A stretch of 64,000 bases of DNA, taken from NCBI RefSeq assembly GCF_014202275.1, contig NZ_JACHGF010000002.1, forward strand, positions 558,001-622,000, read 5' to 3'. A model generated the notes under the pieces. That model was given only the letters and a program-made list of their open reading frames with translations, made no database searches and had not been told where the DNA came from. This stretch comes from Rhabdobacter roseus (lineage in GTDB: Bacteria; Bacteroidota; Bacteroidia; Cytophagales; Spirosomataceae). The position numbers were made by a program, and so were the translations under genes. Of the stretch, positions 1 to 9,647 are shown piece by piece (position 1 is the first letter of the stretch; each line of letters starts with the position of its first letter).

Positions 1-842
1 TCTACACCCTCGACGAAGACGACGCCGACCTGGTAACTACCCTTACCGCCACGCTGCCTTCGGCGAGCCCCATTAAGGCGCTCTACCGGGTAGAAGGCGG
101 CAAAGAGGGAAGCAGCCGCTTTGTGGTTCAAGATGCCAACCAGGACATTTACCTGTGGGAGCAGGTATTCCAAGTACCCCGTAAAATCAACCGTTTTGTG
201 CGTTTTGAGAGCATCAGCCGTCCGGTGGTGTCGCTCAACCTGCAAGGGAATCGCTTCTTCATCGTTACGCAGCGCAATGGAAAAATCTTTCTCCTGAAAG
301 AATCAGGACTGGTGGTGCCAGGCTTCCCCGCCGACATCCTCACCCGCGCGGAAGGCGCTTTCACCTGGACCCAAAACGCCACGTCAGCCCAACCCGAGCT
401 GGTGGGTGTAAGTACCCTGGGGGAGCTCATCACGATTGACCTGAACGGGCAAATCACCACCCGTCGGCAATTGCTTCGTCCCGAGCCCAGTTCCCGCTTC
501 CGCACGTTGTTCGACAAAAATTCACTCGACTGGCTTATTCTGCGCCTCTCAGACAACAAGGCGGCCATCCTGAATAAGGAAGGACAAGAGCTCTTCGAGA
601 TCAAAAATGTACAGCCCAACGCCGAGCTCCAGTACCACTTTTTTGGGGTCGATAACCGTTTTATTACCATTGGCTCCCGGGGGTACACATCGGTTTTCGA
701 CCTGACCGGCCGACGGCTGGGCGATAAGCCGATCCCTTCGGAGATTCCGGTGAGCGTGACCTACCAGGCCCCCTACTACAAGTTATTTATCTTTGGTCGA
801 TCTCAAGACAAAATCCAGACTTGGTCCATCAAACTTCGATAA
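1..842 (+). CDS. C-terminal part of a propeller-like protein (5' end outside window)
   Basis: The frame is open from the left edge (first full codon at base 3), so the start lies upstream. About 279 residues are visible. They are rich in beta-strand patterns with recurring short blocks (NGKIFLL, GELITID, GRRLGDK) and one PGFPAD sequence. These resemble blades of a beta-propeller or FG-GAP type repeat. No enzyme motif is seen. The stop lies 6 bp before the next gene's ATG, which suggests co-transcription with the lipoprotein that follows. This is a hypothetical envelope or periplasmic protein; the propeller call is inference from repeat rhythm only. Confidence 0.7.
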   Translation, partial: YTLDEDDADLVTTLTATLPSASPIKALYRVEGGKEGSSRFVVQDANQDIYLWEQVFQVPRKINRFVRFESISRPVVSLNLQGNRFFIVTQRNGKIFLLKESGLVVPGFPADILTRAEGAFTWTQNATSAQPELVGVSTLGELITIDLNGQITTRRQLLRPEPSSRFRTLFDKNSLDWLILRLSDNKAAILNKEGQELFEIKNVQPNAELQYHFFGVDNRFITIGSRGYTSVFDLTGRRLGDKPIPSEIPVSVTYQAPYYKLFIFGRSQDKIQTWSIKLR

Positions 843-848
843 AGCCGC

Positions 849-1871
849 ATGAAGTACCTCCGTTACCTTTTTCTCTTTCTGTTTTCGGTAATCTGGCTGG
901 CGGGTTGCAACCGGGTAATTATGCAAAAGCTGGGGCAATGGCGGATCCTACCCGACGAGTACCTGTACGGCGACTTGTATCGCCTCTCCAACCTACCTTA
1001 CTTCAAAGACCTTCGGTCGGATTGTGAAGCCTACACGCCCCCCCAAGTACCCCCAGGTAGTAAAAAAATACATTTGTACATCATTGGTGACAGCTTCACT
1101 GAGGCGCAGCGGGTGGGGGCCGACGACTTCCCGGTAGACCGCTACCAGTACGTACATTGGAGCGACTACCTGCACCTCAGGTTGGATACGACGGCCCGTA
1201 ATATTCTATTGCTGGAATCCGTAGAGCGGCATTTTCGTCAAATTCTGGCCCAGCCCGTCACGTCCCTGGTTCCTGACACGGCTACGTTCGTGGTACCACC
1301 GCCGGGCGACCCGCGCCTGATGCCCAAAATTGACAATGCCTTTTCGGCACTGCAAACCGAAGATCGGCTCGAAAGTTTGCTGTTTAAGTACTCGCCCATC
1401 CTGGCCCTTAAGGAGTGGAAAGCGGCGTTTACCTACGCATTTTTCCGGCGGACCAGCGACAAAGTGACCATTTCAGAAGATGGGCAGGATATCGTGTACT
1501 ACCTCGACACGGACACTACCCTCATCAATTCTTCCTTCAAAACCTTGCTCGACTCGGAGGTGGACCTACTGGTAGAAAACCTGCAAGTTAGCGTCGATTT
1601 GTTCCGAAAAATGGGTTTCGACCAGGTACTTCTGTCGATCATTCCTAACAAAACCTCGGTGCTCATGCCTACCTACGGCCGCTACAACGGCCTCATCGAG
1701 CGGGTATACGCCCACCCCCGGCTCCCGGTACCCTACGTCGATGTACTTCACGACTTTCGGCAGCTTGGGCAGCAGTCGTACCTGCGCGGCGACTCCCACT
1801 GGACCTGCCCCGCCCAGTACCTCTGGCTGGACAAAGTCAATGCTTTGATTCTGGCCGACGCTACCCCGTAA
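849..1871 (+). CDS. SGNH/AlgX-like lipoprotein
   Basis: The 340-residue product begins with a lipoprotein signal peptide whose lipobox is LAGC (Cys20). Two motifs recall the SGNH hydrolase-like fold of the AlgX/AlgJ (DHHW) group: GDSFTE near residue 80, with a candidate Ser nucleophile, and RGDSHWTC near the C-terminus, supplying Asp and His. In that group the fold often acetylates or deacetylates exopolysaccharides at the periplasmic face. The substrate is unknown here. It follows the propeller-like gene by 6 bp and probably shares its transcript. Function is inferred from two short motifs, so the specific reaction is uncertain. Confidence 0.75.
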   Translation: MKYLRYLFLFLFSVIWLAGCNRVIMQKLGQWRILPDEYLYGDLYRLSNLPYFKDLRSDCEAYTPPQVPPGSKKIHLYIIGDSFTEAQRVGADDFPVDRYQYVHWSDYLHLRLDTTARNILLLESVERHFRQILAQPVTSLVPDTATFVVPPPGDPRLMPKIDNAFSALQTEDRLESLLFKYSPILALKEWKAAFTYAFFRRTSDKVTISEDGQDIVYYLDTDTTLINSSFKTLLDSEVDLLVENLQVSVDLFRKMGFDQVLLSIIPNKTSVLMPTYGRYNGLIERVYAHPRLPVPYVDVLHDFRQLGQQSYLRGDSHWTCPAQYLWLDKVNALILADATP

Positions 1872-2038
1872 TACCATGGCACGGTAAAGTCTTCTATAAC
1901 AACAGGGTACTTTGTTTCAATGAACCCAGCACTTTCGTTTGCTTCTTAGTAGAGTCTTTATTTATCACCAAGCGCGAAAGTACCCTCACCAACATTGTGG
2001 CCCGTTTTTTGTTACTAATTTCAGACGCTGCTCTACTC

Positions 2039-2078
2039 AAAGTACTTGCTCTACGCTCGCGTGCAGAGCAAGTACTTT
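2039..2078. promoter_or_regulatory. Perfect 14-bp inverted repeat in the leader of the DUF4344-like gene
   Basis: The arms AAAGTACTTGCTCT (2039-2052) and AGAGCAAGTACTTT (2065-2078) are exactly complementary around a 12-nt loop and end 33 bp before the next ATG. There is no T-run, so it is not a classical terminator. It could be an operator or a leader hairpin. Each arm contains the window-wide GTAC word. Confidence 0.5.
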
Positions 2079-2111
2079 CAGCGCCTCGACGTTACGTATA
2101 TTCATCTCTTT

Positions 2112-3278
2112 ATGAAAAAGGCATTTCTAACGCTGATCTTAGCCGGGCTGGGTTTTATGGCCAAAGCGCAGCAGGAGGGGCAAATCAAGCTCCACGTTCA
2201 AACCAGCCAGGTGGCCCCGCAGCTTTCCTCTTTTCTTTCGGTGGAGAAAGGCCTCACCCCATTTCTAAATCAACTCAACGCCACCTACGCCCCCGAGCAC
2301 GACATCCCGGTCTTAATTTGTGATTGCGGCGTGGAAAATGCCTTCTACACCCCCAGCATCCGGCAGATCACCATTTGTTACGAATGGCTCGATCAGCATT
2401 TGAAACTACTTACGCAGAAAACCGGCACAAAAGATTACGTGCATAAAGTACAAGGAATCGTGCTGGTTCCGCTGCTCCAGGAGTTGGGCAATGCCTTGCT
2501 TCACCAGCTCAACTACCCACTGGACGGGAAGGAGGCTCAGGCCGTGGATGAATTTGCGGTGGTGAGCTTAGCGGCCAATCCGGGGCATGAGTACTTTTGG
2601 CCGCTGCACTACGGCTTGCTGGCCAAGTACCACCGTACGCAAGCGTTGTCGGCCAAGAAGCAAAGCCCCGTCCGGGCCAACGAACAGCTGGCGGCCACCT
2701 ACGCGCCGGATCTGGCCCGTTACTACCGCCTTCGCTCAATCCTGTCGGGGGCCTATCCGGACCTGGCCTTGCAGGAAGGTACCATTGGCGACAACCGTGC
2801 GCCCAAGAATCGGCACAAGCTGGACGAAACCCGCTTTGAAAGTAGCTCCGATGAATACCAACGGATAGCCCGGCAGTGGGAAAATCGCCTGGCGGCCCTG
2901 AGTCGTCAGCAAAAAACGCTGCCCTTGCAGGCGCTCTCGATGGCTTCCGAAGAAGAAGTAGAAAAACCCGAAAGCATTACGATACCGATCTACCGGCTTA
3001 CGAGCCTGGAAATGGAGCACTGGCGCATCAAGTCGCATCCGCTCCACGAAATCCCCTTTCTTTCCGCCAAGCGGGAGCCTGGTCGGCGCGTGTATGACGT
3101 GCGGGTCAATGCGCAGGGAGAGCTGGTTTCGGCCAGCGCCAATCCCGGCCTGGCGCGCGGCCGGTGCCCCGTCGCTACCGAGGCCGTGATTCACCAGTTT
3201 GTCAATGCCCTGAAATTTGAACAAACGACCCAAGTACCCCCGGCTAACCACTCGGGGCGGATTGTGGTGGAGTTTTGA
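2112..3278 (+). CDS. Secreted DUF4344-like protein with a lost zinc site and a TonB-C-like tail
   Basis: The ATG at 2112 starts a clear Sec signal peptide (MKKAFLTLILAGLGFMAKA); in-frame upstream codons only add a non-signal tail. Residues around 60-160 look like DUF4344 putative metallopeptidases: a CDCGxxNAFY block, an ITICYEWL block and then a helix with QELGN at 123-127. Family members have HELGH there, so both zinc histidines are replaced (Q123, N127), while the later acidic block (D146, VDEFA) is kept. The last 70 residues (VYDVRVNAQGELVSA ... ALKFEQ ... GRIVVEF) resemble a TonB C-terminal domain. The combination suggests a non-catalytic binding protein in the periplasm. The assignment is from remembered family features and is moderately sure. 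Confidence 0.7.
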   Translation: MKKAFLTLILAGLGFMAKAQQEGQIKLHVQTSQVAPQLSSFLSVEKGLTPFLNQLNATYAPEHDIPVLICDCGVENAFYTPSIRQITICYEWLDQHLKLLTQKTGTKDYVHKVQGIVLVPLLQELGNALLHQLNYPLDGKEAQAVDEFAVVSLAANPGHEYFWPLHYGLLAKYHRTQALSAKKQSPVRANEQLAATYAPDLARYYRLRSILSGAYPDLALQEGTIGDNRAPKNRHKLDETRFESSSDEYQRIARQWENRLAALSRQQKTLPLQALSMASEEEVEKPESITIPIYRLTSLEMEHWRIKSHPLHEIPFLSAKREPGRRVYDVRVNAQGELVSASANPGLARGRCPVATEAVIHQFVNALKFEQTTQVPPANHSGRIVVEF

Positions 3279-3294
3279 ATAGAAAAAAACCAAT

Positions 3295-3333
3295 AATAAA
3301 GCCCTGTAAACATATAGCTTACAGGGCTTTATT
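3295..3333. terminator. Bidirectional intrinsic terminator
   Basis: A perfect 15-bp stem (3295-3309 with 3319-3333; arm AATAAAGCCCTGTAA) encloses a 9-nt loop. The A/T-rich outer stem supplies U-tracts both ways. It lies between the end of the DUF4344-like gene and the 3' end of the convergent tRNA-Val, and can serve both. Confidence 0.85.
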
Positions 3334-3345
3334 TCAATTTAGTAG

Positions 3346-3420
3346 TAGGACGTAGCGGGCTCGAACCGCTGACCTCCGCCCTGTCAAGGCGGCGCTCTGA
3401 ACCAACTGAGCTAACATCCT
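3346..3420 (-). tRNA. tRNA-Val (anticodon GAC)
   Basis: On the minus strand the 75-nt cloverleaf has an acceptor stem AGGATGT/ACGTCCT (one G-U pair), D-arm GCTCAGTTGGTTCAGAGC, anticodon arm CCGCC-TTGACAG-GGCGG, and T-arm with GGTTCGAGCC. The anticodon GAC reads GUC/GUU valine codons. CCA is not encoded; the bases after the discriminator read CTA. Confidence 0.95.
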
Positions 3421-3439
3421 ATTGTCAGCTGCAAATATA

Positions 3440-4753
3440 CTAATTATTGGTAGCGTCCAACCGAAAATGATACACTTTTTGTGAAGGAATGCGCGAAAGT
3501 AGCGCCAAACCCACCACAAAAATAAGCAGCAGCGCCAGCACGCTGTTGCGCATACTACCCGTCAGCTGCTCCACCAAGCCGTACACTAAAGTACCCATCA
3601 CGAGGGAGGTTTTCTCAGTGACGTCGTAAAAACTGAAGTAGGACGCCGTGTCGGCGGTGTCGTCGGGAATGAGCTTGGAGTAGGTAGCCCGCGAGAGCGA
3701 CTGGATGCCGCCCATGACCATGCCCACGCAGGCCGCCAGGATGTAAAATTCGGAGGCTTCGGTGATAAAATAGGCCCCGGTGCAGATCCCGATCCAGACC
3801 GTGACGCCGATCATGAGGGCGTAGATGTTACCCAGCTTGCTGGACAAAAACGAAAAGAAATACGAGCCTACGATACCCACCAACTGGATCAAAAGTACCG
3901 TCACGATGAGGCTCTGCGCGGGTAGTTTCAGCTCGTTGGCCCCGAAGATCGTCGCCACGTACATGACGGTCTGGACGCCCATATTGAACACAAAAAAGGC
4001 CAGCAAGTACCTCCGCAGGTTACTTTGGTACTGCAACTGACCAAGTACCTTCCGCAACTTCCGGAAGCCGTTGAACAGCCACTGGCCCGCGGGCTTTTTG
4101 TTAAAGGTATTGGAAGGAAGGTACTTGAACGGAATTTGCGCAAAAAGTACCCACCACACGCCCACCGTCAGGAACGAAATCCGGGCGGGCAGCGACTTGT
4201 CGGTGATGCCGTACTTTTCGGGAAAGAGAACCATCGTGAGGTTGGTCAGCAGCAGCAGCACGCTCCCCAGGTACCCCAGCGAAAACCCCCGGGCGCTGTA
4301 GCGGTCGAAGTTATCTTCAGTGGCGATTTCGGGTAAAAACGAATTATAAAAAACGATGCTGCCGCTCCAGCCAATCAAGCTCAACATGAACACAAACACC
4401 GAAATGGTGAGCGTTTCGCGGGTGAAGAAAAAAAGCAGGGTGCAGCTGGCGGCTCCCAGGTAGCAGAATAACTTCATGAAAAACTTCTTGCGGCCCGTGT
4501 AGTCGGCAATGGCGGTACAAAACGGGATGAGCAAGGCGACAATTAGGAAGGAGGCCGAGACACTGTACGAAAACAGGACGGAATTTTTGACCGTAAAACC
4601 CAGGAAATCAATCATGTCGCTGCCGCTTTCGGTGAGGGCCGTGGCGCTGAAGTACACCGGGAAGATACTGGACACTATCACCAGCGAGTGGACCGAGTTG
4701 GCCCAGTCGTACATACACCAGGCGTTGATGGTGCGCGGATTATTCTTTTGCAT
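3440..4753 (-). CDS. MFS transporter of the UMF1/Atg22-like family
   Basis: The 437-residue product is a twelve-helix integral membrane protein. The N-terminal block INAWCMYDWANS (residues 9-20) is the hallmark of the UMF1 branch of the major facilitator superfamily, related to fungal Atg22 vacuolar effluxers. A charged DYTGRKKFF loop sits between helices 2 and 3, as in MFS motif A. Bacterial members are thought to export small metabolites, but substrates are unknown. The gene lies downstream of a lipoprotein gene on the same strand, but a strong terminator separates them, so it probably has its own promoter. Confidence 0.88.
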   Translation of the reverse strand: MQKNNPRTINAWCMYDWANSVHSLVIVSSIFPVYFSATALTESGSDMIDFLGFTVKNSVLFSYSVSASFLIVALLIPFCTAIADYTGRKKFFMKLFCYLGAASCTLLFFFTRETLTISVFVFMLSLIGWSGSIVFYNSFLPEIATEDNFDRYSARGFSLGYLGSVLLLLTNLTMVLFPEKYGITDKSLPARISFLTVGVWWVLFAQIPFKYLPSNTFNKKPAGQWLFNGFRKLRKVLGQLQYQSNLRRYLLAFFVFNMGVQTVMYVATIFGANELKLPAQSLIVTVLLIQLVGIVGSYFFSFLSSKLGNIYALMIGVTVWIGICTGAYFITEASEFYILAACVGMVMGGIQSLSRATYSKLIPDDTADTASYFSFYDVTEKTSLVMGTLVYGLVEQLTGSMRNSVLALLLIFVVGLALLSRIPSQKVYHFRLDATNN

Positions 4754-4781
4754 GAGTCGGGGTTACGTATTTTTTGCGCAA

Positions 4782-4813
4782 AATAAAAAAAAGCGGCGGA
4801 ATATTTCCGCCGC
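4782..4813 (-). terminator. Intrinsic terminator of the upstream lipoprotein gene
   Basis: Stem GCGGCGGAA (4793-4801) pairs perfectly with TTCCGCCGC (4805-4813) around a 3-nt loop. The A-run at 4785-4792 becomes a U-tract on the minus strand. It lies 28 bp past the stop codon of the lipoprotein gene. Confidence 0.88.
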
Positions 4814-4840
4814 CTGTGCTACATAAGGTACCTTAAAAAA

Positions 4841-5296
4841 TTACTGCACCACCGGCTGAAAGACCAGGTTGGCGTCTTGCTCTACTCCATTGACGGGTAC
4901 TTTATTTTTTAGAGTAAGCTTGGAAGAGGAAAGTTCACCCACGGCAAATTTGCCCTTAAACTGGCTCACCTCTACGTCAAGTACCTTGGCGTCTTCCACC
5001 AGGTACCAGGTACCTCCGTTGATTACCTGCCGCGATACCCGATCCAGAGCTTTGGTAATGTTATTTTCAAAAAACTGAATATCAAAAAGATAGATCAACT
5101 GCGTTTCCAGGTTGAGCTGATTTTGCGGAATCGACCTACCGTTGGCATCCGTTACATCCACCAGGCGCCAGGGGTAGTTGACGAGCGTGCGCTCCTGGGG
5201 CGTCAGCTTGGCGTTCGGCTCGGGATTGTTGCGCTCGCAACCGGTACTTAGCCACAACAGCGTAAAAATCGTTGCGAAGTTTAAAAAACGTTTCAT
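4841..5296 (-). CDS. Small lipoprotein, lipocalin-like
   Basis: The 151-residue product has a lipoprotein signal with lipobox LSTGC (Cys20). After a short linker, the block YPWRLVDVTDANGR and the strand-rich remainder resemble the small lipocalin-like or META-type envelope lipoproteins common in Bacteroidota. No catalytic residues stand out. It is divergent from the T9SS protein gene across a 108-bp spacer that must hold both promoters, and is closed by its own terminator. Function is unknown; the lipocalin comparison is a guess from the W-R-L pattern. Confidence 0.75.
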   Translation of the reverse strand: MKRFLNFATIFTLLWLSTGCERNNPEPNAKLTPQERTLVNYPWRLVDVTDANGRSIPQNQLNLETQLIYLFDIQFFENNITKALDRVSRQVINGGTWYLVEDAKVLDVEVSQFKGKFAVGELSSSKLTLKNKVPVNGVEQDANLVFQPVVQ

Positions 5297-5404
5297 GGTA
5301 ATAGGCGTTGATATGTATTAGGGATTCCCAACTTTGTTGAAGACTTTTGCAAAGTAACGAATATGTTTTGGCAATTCGTGTCAACGTTTACGCAAATTTA
5401 CTGA

Positions 5405-7036
5405 ATGAAAAAGCGGCTATTAGCAATTAGCATCCTGGTAATCAGCCTCAACGAGGTACTTGCCCAAGGCTGCCAAACGGACTTCGTGCTCTCCCCCGTC
5501 ACGGGAACCAACGCCATTGAGTGGGATAAATTTCCGGAATTCAACCTGCCCTTCACGATCATTTACAACGGTCCGCGCTTCGGCGACACCCAGTCGGCTC
5601 CGTTGAAGCACGGCTTCAGCCACATTGCCTACTTCAGCGGACCCGAAAGTACCCTGCCGGTGAAAAACCGGGCGCTGCTCTGGAACAGCGTCGCGAGCAT
5701 CGATGGCTCCGGCCAGCCGTGGTCGGAGGTAGGGCTGCAAAGTCCCTGGGGCAACGACGCCGACCTCTACCGCAACCACTGGGCCAACTACCTGCGCGGC
5801 CTGGCCAATATCTTCGACGACTCCCGCGGCCAGGCCGTGCCCAGGGCCGACATCATCTGCCTGGATGTGGAGCGGATGCAGCGCGAAGACCGCGACATCC
5901 TGCGGCTCAAAACCGATCCGCGCATTCCGGAAAACTACCGCCAGCTCTCCGACGCCGAGTTTTTAAGTACCTACAAGCGCGACATCCGCGCGCGCTACAC
6001 CGAGGCCATTCAATACTACGAAAGCCTCAACCCTGACCCCAACACCAAGCTCAGCAGCTACAGCGACGTACCCGTACGGGGTACTTGGCTCAACGTGACG
6101 GCCAACAGCTGGCCAGACTGGACCACCAACCCCGCCCGCACGCACTACCTCATGCAAAACGACGCGGGCCGCGTGGGGGGTAGTTTTTACGAAAAAATGG
6201 ATTTCCTGACGCCTTCGCCCTACTACTTCTACGAGTATAATAATCCGCTGGGCAAGGACTACCTCTCTTATCTGCTTTTCCAGATCGAGGTGAACCGCGC
6301 CTGGAGCAACAAGCCTCAGGTACCTTTTGTGTGGATGCGCTACCACGACAGCTTCAATCCGGGTGCCCCGCAGATTCCTAGCTTCGTGGCCGAAGCCACG
6401 GCTATTTTCCCGTTCATGGCGGGGGCTAAAGGCCTGTGGTTATGGGAGAATAATATGTTCGAAAATACCCGTCAGGAAAACTACGCCGCCTACGAGCACT
6501 TCATCTATGGCCTCTACCGGCTGTCGCGCTTCGCGGATATGTTTGAGGGTGACTACCAGCTGGTAGCACCGCGCTCGGCCCGCGACGACATGGAGCAGCG
6601 TACGCCCATTTGGCGGGGCGTCGTGAAAGGCAACCAGATCCTGGTCGCGGCCCAAAATCCCTTCGCTACTGAAAACCAAGATACCCCTTTGCGCGTTACA
6701 CACGCAGGGTGGTCGCGCGAGCTGGTGCTGAAAGGCCGGGAGGTATTTCTGTGCCGGTTTGACCTGGGCGAGTCGCCGTTGTCGGAGGTGCTGGTAGTAC
6801 CCAACCCCACGCAGTCGGCCATCGAGGTACTTCTGAGCGGCCTCATCGACCGCACCGAAGTGGAGTACACGCTCTGGAACGTAGCGGGTATTCAGCTCCA
6901 GCGAGAAACCTTTCTCTTTGACAAAGATCAAATCAACTACCCCTTCGACCTGCCCGTGTTGCCCGCGGGGATGTACATTGTCAAACTCACCCAGGGTAGC
7001 CAGTCTATTTCCCGGAAACTAATCGTGAATCCCTGA
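5405..7036 (+). CDS. Secreted TIM-barrel-like protein with a type IX secretion C-terminal domain
   Basis: The 543-residue product starts with a Sec signal peptide ending EVLAQ. Residues around 25-400 contain blocks typical of glycoside-hydrolase-like barrels ([32 protein letters not shown]), with acidic residues at strand ends that could be catalytic. From about residue 465, the sequence [14 protein letters not shown] ... GIQLQRE ... [13 protein letters not shown] ... KLIVNP is a clear Por/T9SS sorting domain, cleaved on export across the outer membrane. The protein is therefore expected outside the cell or surface attached. I do not recognise the exact family; a glycan substrate is only inference. 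The YyaL-like gene follows after 29 bp. Confidence 0.8.
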   Translation: MKKRLLAISILVISLNEVLAQGCQTDFVLSPVTGTNAIEWDKFPEFNLPFTIIYNGPRFGDTQSAPLKHGFSHIAYFSGPESTLPVKNRALLWNSVASIDGSGQPWSEVGLQSPWGNDADLYRNHWANYLRGLANIFDDSRGQAVPRADIICLDVERMQREDRDILRLKTDPRIPENYRQLSDAEFLSTYKRDIRARYTEAIQYYESLNPDPNTKLSSYSDVPVRGTWLNVTANSWPDWTTNPARTHYLMQNDAGRVGGSFYEKMDFLTPSPYYFYEYNNPLGKDYLSYLLFQIEVNRAWSNKPQVPFVWMRYHDSFNPGAPQIPSFVAEATAIFPFMAGAKGLWLWENNMFENTRQENYAAYEHFIYGLYRLSRFADMFEGDYQLVAPRSARDDMEQRTPIWRGVVKGNQILVAAQNPFATENQDTPLRVTHAGWSRELVLKGREVFLCRFDLGESPLSEVLVVPNPTQSAIEVLLSGLIDRTEVEYTLWNVAGIQLQRETFLFDKDQINYPFDLPVLPAGMYIVKLTQGSQSISRKLIVNP

Positions 7037-7065
7037 TCCACCCAACAACTTCATCCAAACGACCC

Positions 7066-9075
7066 ATGAACCGACTTAGCCAAGAAACCAGCCCGTACCT
7101 GTTACAGCACGCCCACAACCCGGTAGACTGGTACCCCTGGGGCGAAGAAGCCCTGCAAAAGGCCAAAAGCGAAAACAAGCCCATCCTGGTGAGTATCGGG
7201 TACTCGGCCTGCCACTGGTGCCACGTCATGGAGCGCGAAAGTTTTGAAAATGAGGCCGTCGCGCAGGAGATGAACGAGCGTTTTGTGTGCATCAAGGTAG
7301 ATCGGGAAGAGCGCCCCGACGTAGATGCCGTGTATATGGACGCCGTGCAGGCCATGGGCGTGCGCGGCGGCTGGCCGCTCAACGTGTTGCTGCTGCCCGA
7401 CGCCCGGCCGTTTTATGGCGTCACCTACCTGCCGCCCCAAAACTGGGTGCAGCTGATCCAAAGCGCCCACAACGCCTTTCTGAACCACTACGACGAGCTC
7501 GCCGACTCCGCCGAGGGCTTCGTGCAAAACATGGCGATGGGCGAATCGGATAAGTACGGGCTGCAAGCCAGCACGAGTGAGTTTACACTGGATGAGCTCG
7601 ATGCCATGTTCGATCAGCTCAAAAAGCATTTCGACACCACCGACGGCGGCATGGATCGCGCGCCGAAGTTTATGATGCCGTCCATTTATAAATTTCTGCT
7701 CAGGTACTTTGACCTCACCCAGCATCCCGAGGCCATGGCGCAGCTGGAGCTCTCGCTGAACCGCATCGCCCTGGGTGGTATCTACGACCACGTGGGCGGC
7801 GGCTGGGCCCGCTACTCCGTAGATGGCCAGTGGTTTATCCCGCACTTTGAAAAAATGCTCTACGACAACGCCCAGCTCCTGTGCGTATATGCGGAAGCCT
7901 ACCAACTCACCCAAAGTACCCTCTACGCCGACCGCCTGCGCCAAACCCTGGCCTGGCTACAGGCCGAAATGGCTGCGCCTGAGGGTGGTTTCTACTCGGC
8001 CCTGGACGCCGACAGCGAAGGCGTCGAGGGCAAGTACTACATCTGGACCGAAGAAGAACTCAAAAAGGTACTTGGCGAGGATTTTGGCTGGTTTGCGCGG
8101 CTGTATAATATCCGGTCCGAGGGCAACTGGGAGCACGGCTACAACCACCTGCACCTCACCGAGCCGCCCGAGCAAACGGCGCAGTCGCTGGGTACCTACG
8201 CGGAAGAATTTACGAAAAGGTACCCCGCCGCGCTGCAAAAGCTGGCGGAGGTCCGCGCCAGCCGCGTGCGCCCCGGCCTCGACGACAAGGTACTTGCCTC
8301 CTGGAATGGCCTGCTAGTGCGCGGCCTCACCGACGCCTACCGCGCCTTGGGCGAGGAGCCCATCCGGCAAGCGGCGGTGCGGGTAGGTACTTTTTTGAAA
8401 ACCCAAATGACCCAAAACGGCCGCCTCTGGCGCAGCTTCAAGGAAGGCAAAGCCACGATCACGGCCTTTCTGGAAGACTACGCCGCCGTGCTGGAAGGGT
8501 ACCTGGGGCTTTACCAAATCACCTTCGACGAAGCCTGGCTGCACGAGGCCCAAACCCTGGCCGACTACGCCATCGCCAATTTCTTCGACTCCGAAGACGG
8601 CTTTTTCTTCTTCACCGACGTCGAAGGCGAAGCCCTCATTGCCCGCAAAAAAGAGCTTTTCGACAACGTCATTCCGGCGTCCAACTCCGTGATGGCTCAT
8701 GCCCTCTACACGCTAGGTACTTTGCTCGACCGCACCGACTACCTGGGCATCTCGAATCAAATGCTTTCCAAGATGCGTAAGATCCTGCTCCAGGACGTGC
8801 AGTGGGTCACCAACTGGGCCGCTCTCTACTGCCAGCGTGCGGCCCCCACCGCCGAGGTGGCCTTCGTGGGCCCGGAATGGGACGCGCTCCGCCAGGATTT
8901 CGATCGCTTTTTTATTCCCAATAAAGTGACAGTTGGTACCTCAGGTACCTCCGAGCTCCCCCTGCTCCAAGGCCGCACGACGCTCCAAGACCAAACGGCC
9001 ATCTACGTTTGCTTCGCCAAAACCTGCCAACTACCCGTTACCAATGTACCGGATGCTCTGGCGCAGCTGGGGTAG
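7066..9075 (+). CDS. Thioredoxin-domain protein of the DUF255/YyaL (SPATA20-like) family
   Basis: The 669-residue product has the family's N-terminal signature [16 protein letters not shown], then a thioredoxin-like domain with the redox motif C49-H-W-C52, and [11 protein letters not shown] and GGWPLNV blocks. The rest is an (alpha/alpha)6-barrel-like region resembling N-acylglucosamine epimerases, including a [12 protein letters not shown] block. Length fits full-length family members. The enzymatic role is not established in bacteria; the motif suggests thiol redox chemistry in the cytoplasm, since no signal peptide is present. Several window-wide GTAC words fall in all three codon frames within this gene. 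Confidence 0.92.
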   Translation: MNRLSQETSPYLLQHAHNPVDWYPWGEEALQKAKSENKPILVSIGYSACHWCHVMERESFENEAVAQEMNERFVCIKVDREERPDVDAVYMDAVQAMGVRGGWPLNVLLLPDARPFYGVTYLPPQNWVQLIQSAHNAFLNHYDELADSAEGFVQNMAMGESDKYGLQASTSEFTLDELDAMFDQLKKHFDTTDGGMDRAPKFMMPSIYKFLLRYFDLTQHPEAMAQLELSLNRIALGGIYDHVGGGWARYSVDGQWFIPHFEKMLYDNAQLLCVYAEAYQLTQSTLYADRLRQTLAWLQAEMAAPEGGFYSALDADSEGVEGKYYIWTEEELKKVLGEDFGWFARLYNIRSEGNWEHGYNHLHLTEPPEQTAQSLGTYAEEFTKRYPAALQKLAEVRASRVRPGLDDKVLASWNGLLVRGLTDAYRALGEEPIRQAAVRVGTFLKTQMTQNGRLWRSFKEGKATITAFLEDYAAVLEGYLGLYQITFDEAWLHEAQTLADYAIANFFDSEDGFFFFTDVEGEALIARKKELFDNVIPASNSVMAHALYTLGTLLDRTDYLGISNQMLSKMRKILLQDVQWVTNWAALYCQRAAPTAEVAFVGPEWDALRQDFDRFFIPNKVTVGTSGTSELPLLQGRTTLQDQTAIYVCFAKTCQLPVTNVPDALAQLG

Positions 9076-9103
9076 TTTGGGAATTTAAACTAATTACAGC
9101 GAC

Positions 9104-9334
9104 ATGATCAAAGAATTTGAGCGAGTTGTTTTGACGGAAGCTATTTCGGGCACCGAGTTGAAAAAGGGAGATGTTGGCGTAGTTGTTGAGATCTACAATG
9201 AGGGCGAAGGGTATGAAGTGGAGTTTTTCGCGCTCAATGGTGAAACCATCACTGTGCAAACCCTAGATCGTAAACAAGTACGACCGGCTACAAGCCGTGA
9301 GATTCTGCACGTTCGTGATCGGACGGCGACTTAA
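9104..9334 (+). CDS. DUF4926 small protein
   Basis: The 76-residue product has a compact SH3-like beta pattern (FERVVLTEAIS ... LKKGDVGVVVEIY ... YEVEFFALNGETITV) that matches my memory of DUF4926. Members are small and frequent in genomes rich in toxin-antitoxin and accessory modules, but function is not known. It starts 28 bp after the YyaL-like gene. No partner gene is recognisable downstream. I am confident it is a real gene because of its clean domain pattern; the role is open. Confidence 0.75.
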   Translation: MIKEFERVVLTEAISGTELKKGDVGVVVEIYNEGEGYEVEFFALNGETITVQTLDRKQVRPATSREILHVRDRTAT

Positions 9335-9647
9335 TTTCTGTCCAAAGTACCTACTAAGGTACCTTAGCCCATCCCCGCTCGCCCTGATTTGAAATCGGCG
9401 GCGGGTTCATTCAGCGTTTTTAAAGCAAGCCGGGTACTTCGATTCGGACTTTCCTACACGCTGAATCGCTAGGTACTTGCCAGTGAAATAACGGCGCTGG
9501 TTTTTATTTGCTGAATAAAGTACGCATCGAGCGAAATGACCAGCCAGGTACCGACGAAAGGCACCTGGCTTCCACTCATCACATAAGTACCTCACTAGTA
9601 GTTCTTCCTTCGTACATTCCCGCCTGAATCATCTATTTTCTCAGCCC
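9335..9647. other. 313-bp spacer without a convincing gene
   Basis: The spacer between the DUF4926 and serine hydrolase genes contains one copy of a dispersed repeat (9373-9423) and several GTAC words. A 62-codon minus-strand frame here has no family resemblance and unusual composition, so I do not call it. Confidence 0.6.
9373..9423 (+). repeat. Dispersed intergenic repeat, copy A
   Basis: The segment CCGCTCGCCCTGATTT ... GGCGGCGGGTTCATTCAGCGTT aligns over about 45 nt with the segment at 14223 (core GATTTGnAATCG, GGCGGGTTCA, GCGTTT). Related GCGTTTG-AACGC cores occur near 34010 and 38088. It resembles a non-coding, non-autonomous interspersed element. Confidence 0.6.

Noticed and set aside
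7102-7944. 280-codon minus-strand frame inside the YyaL-like gene
   Set aside because: It is antisense to a confidently assigned gene in GC-rich DNA and its composition (Val/Gly/His-rich) is typical of a complementary-frame shadow.
9407-9595. 62-codon minus-strand frame in the spacer before the serine hydrolase
   Set aside because: No family pattern and it overlaps a dispersed repeat; cannot be supported as a gene.
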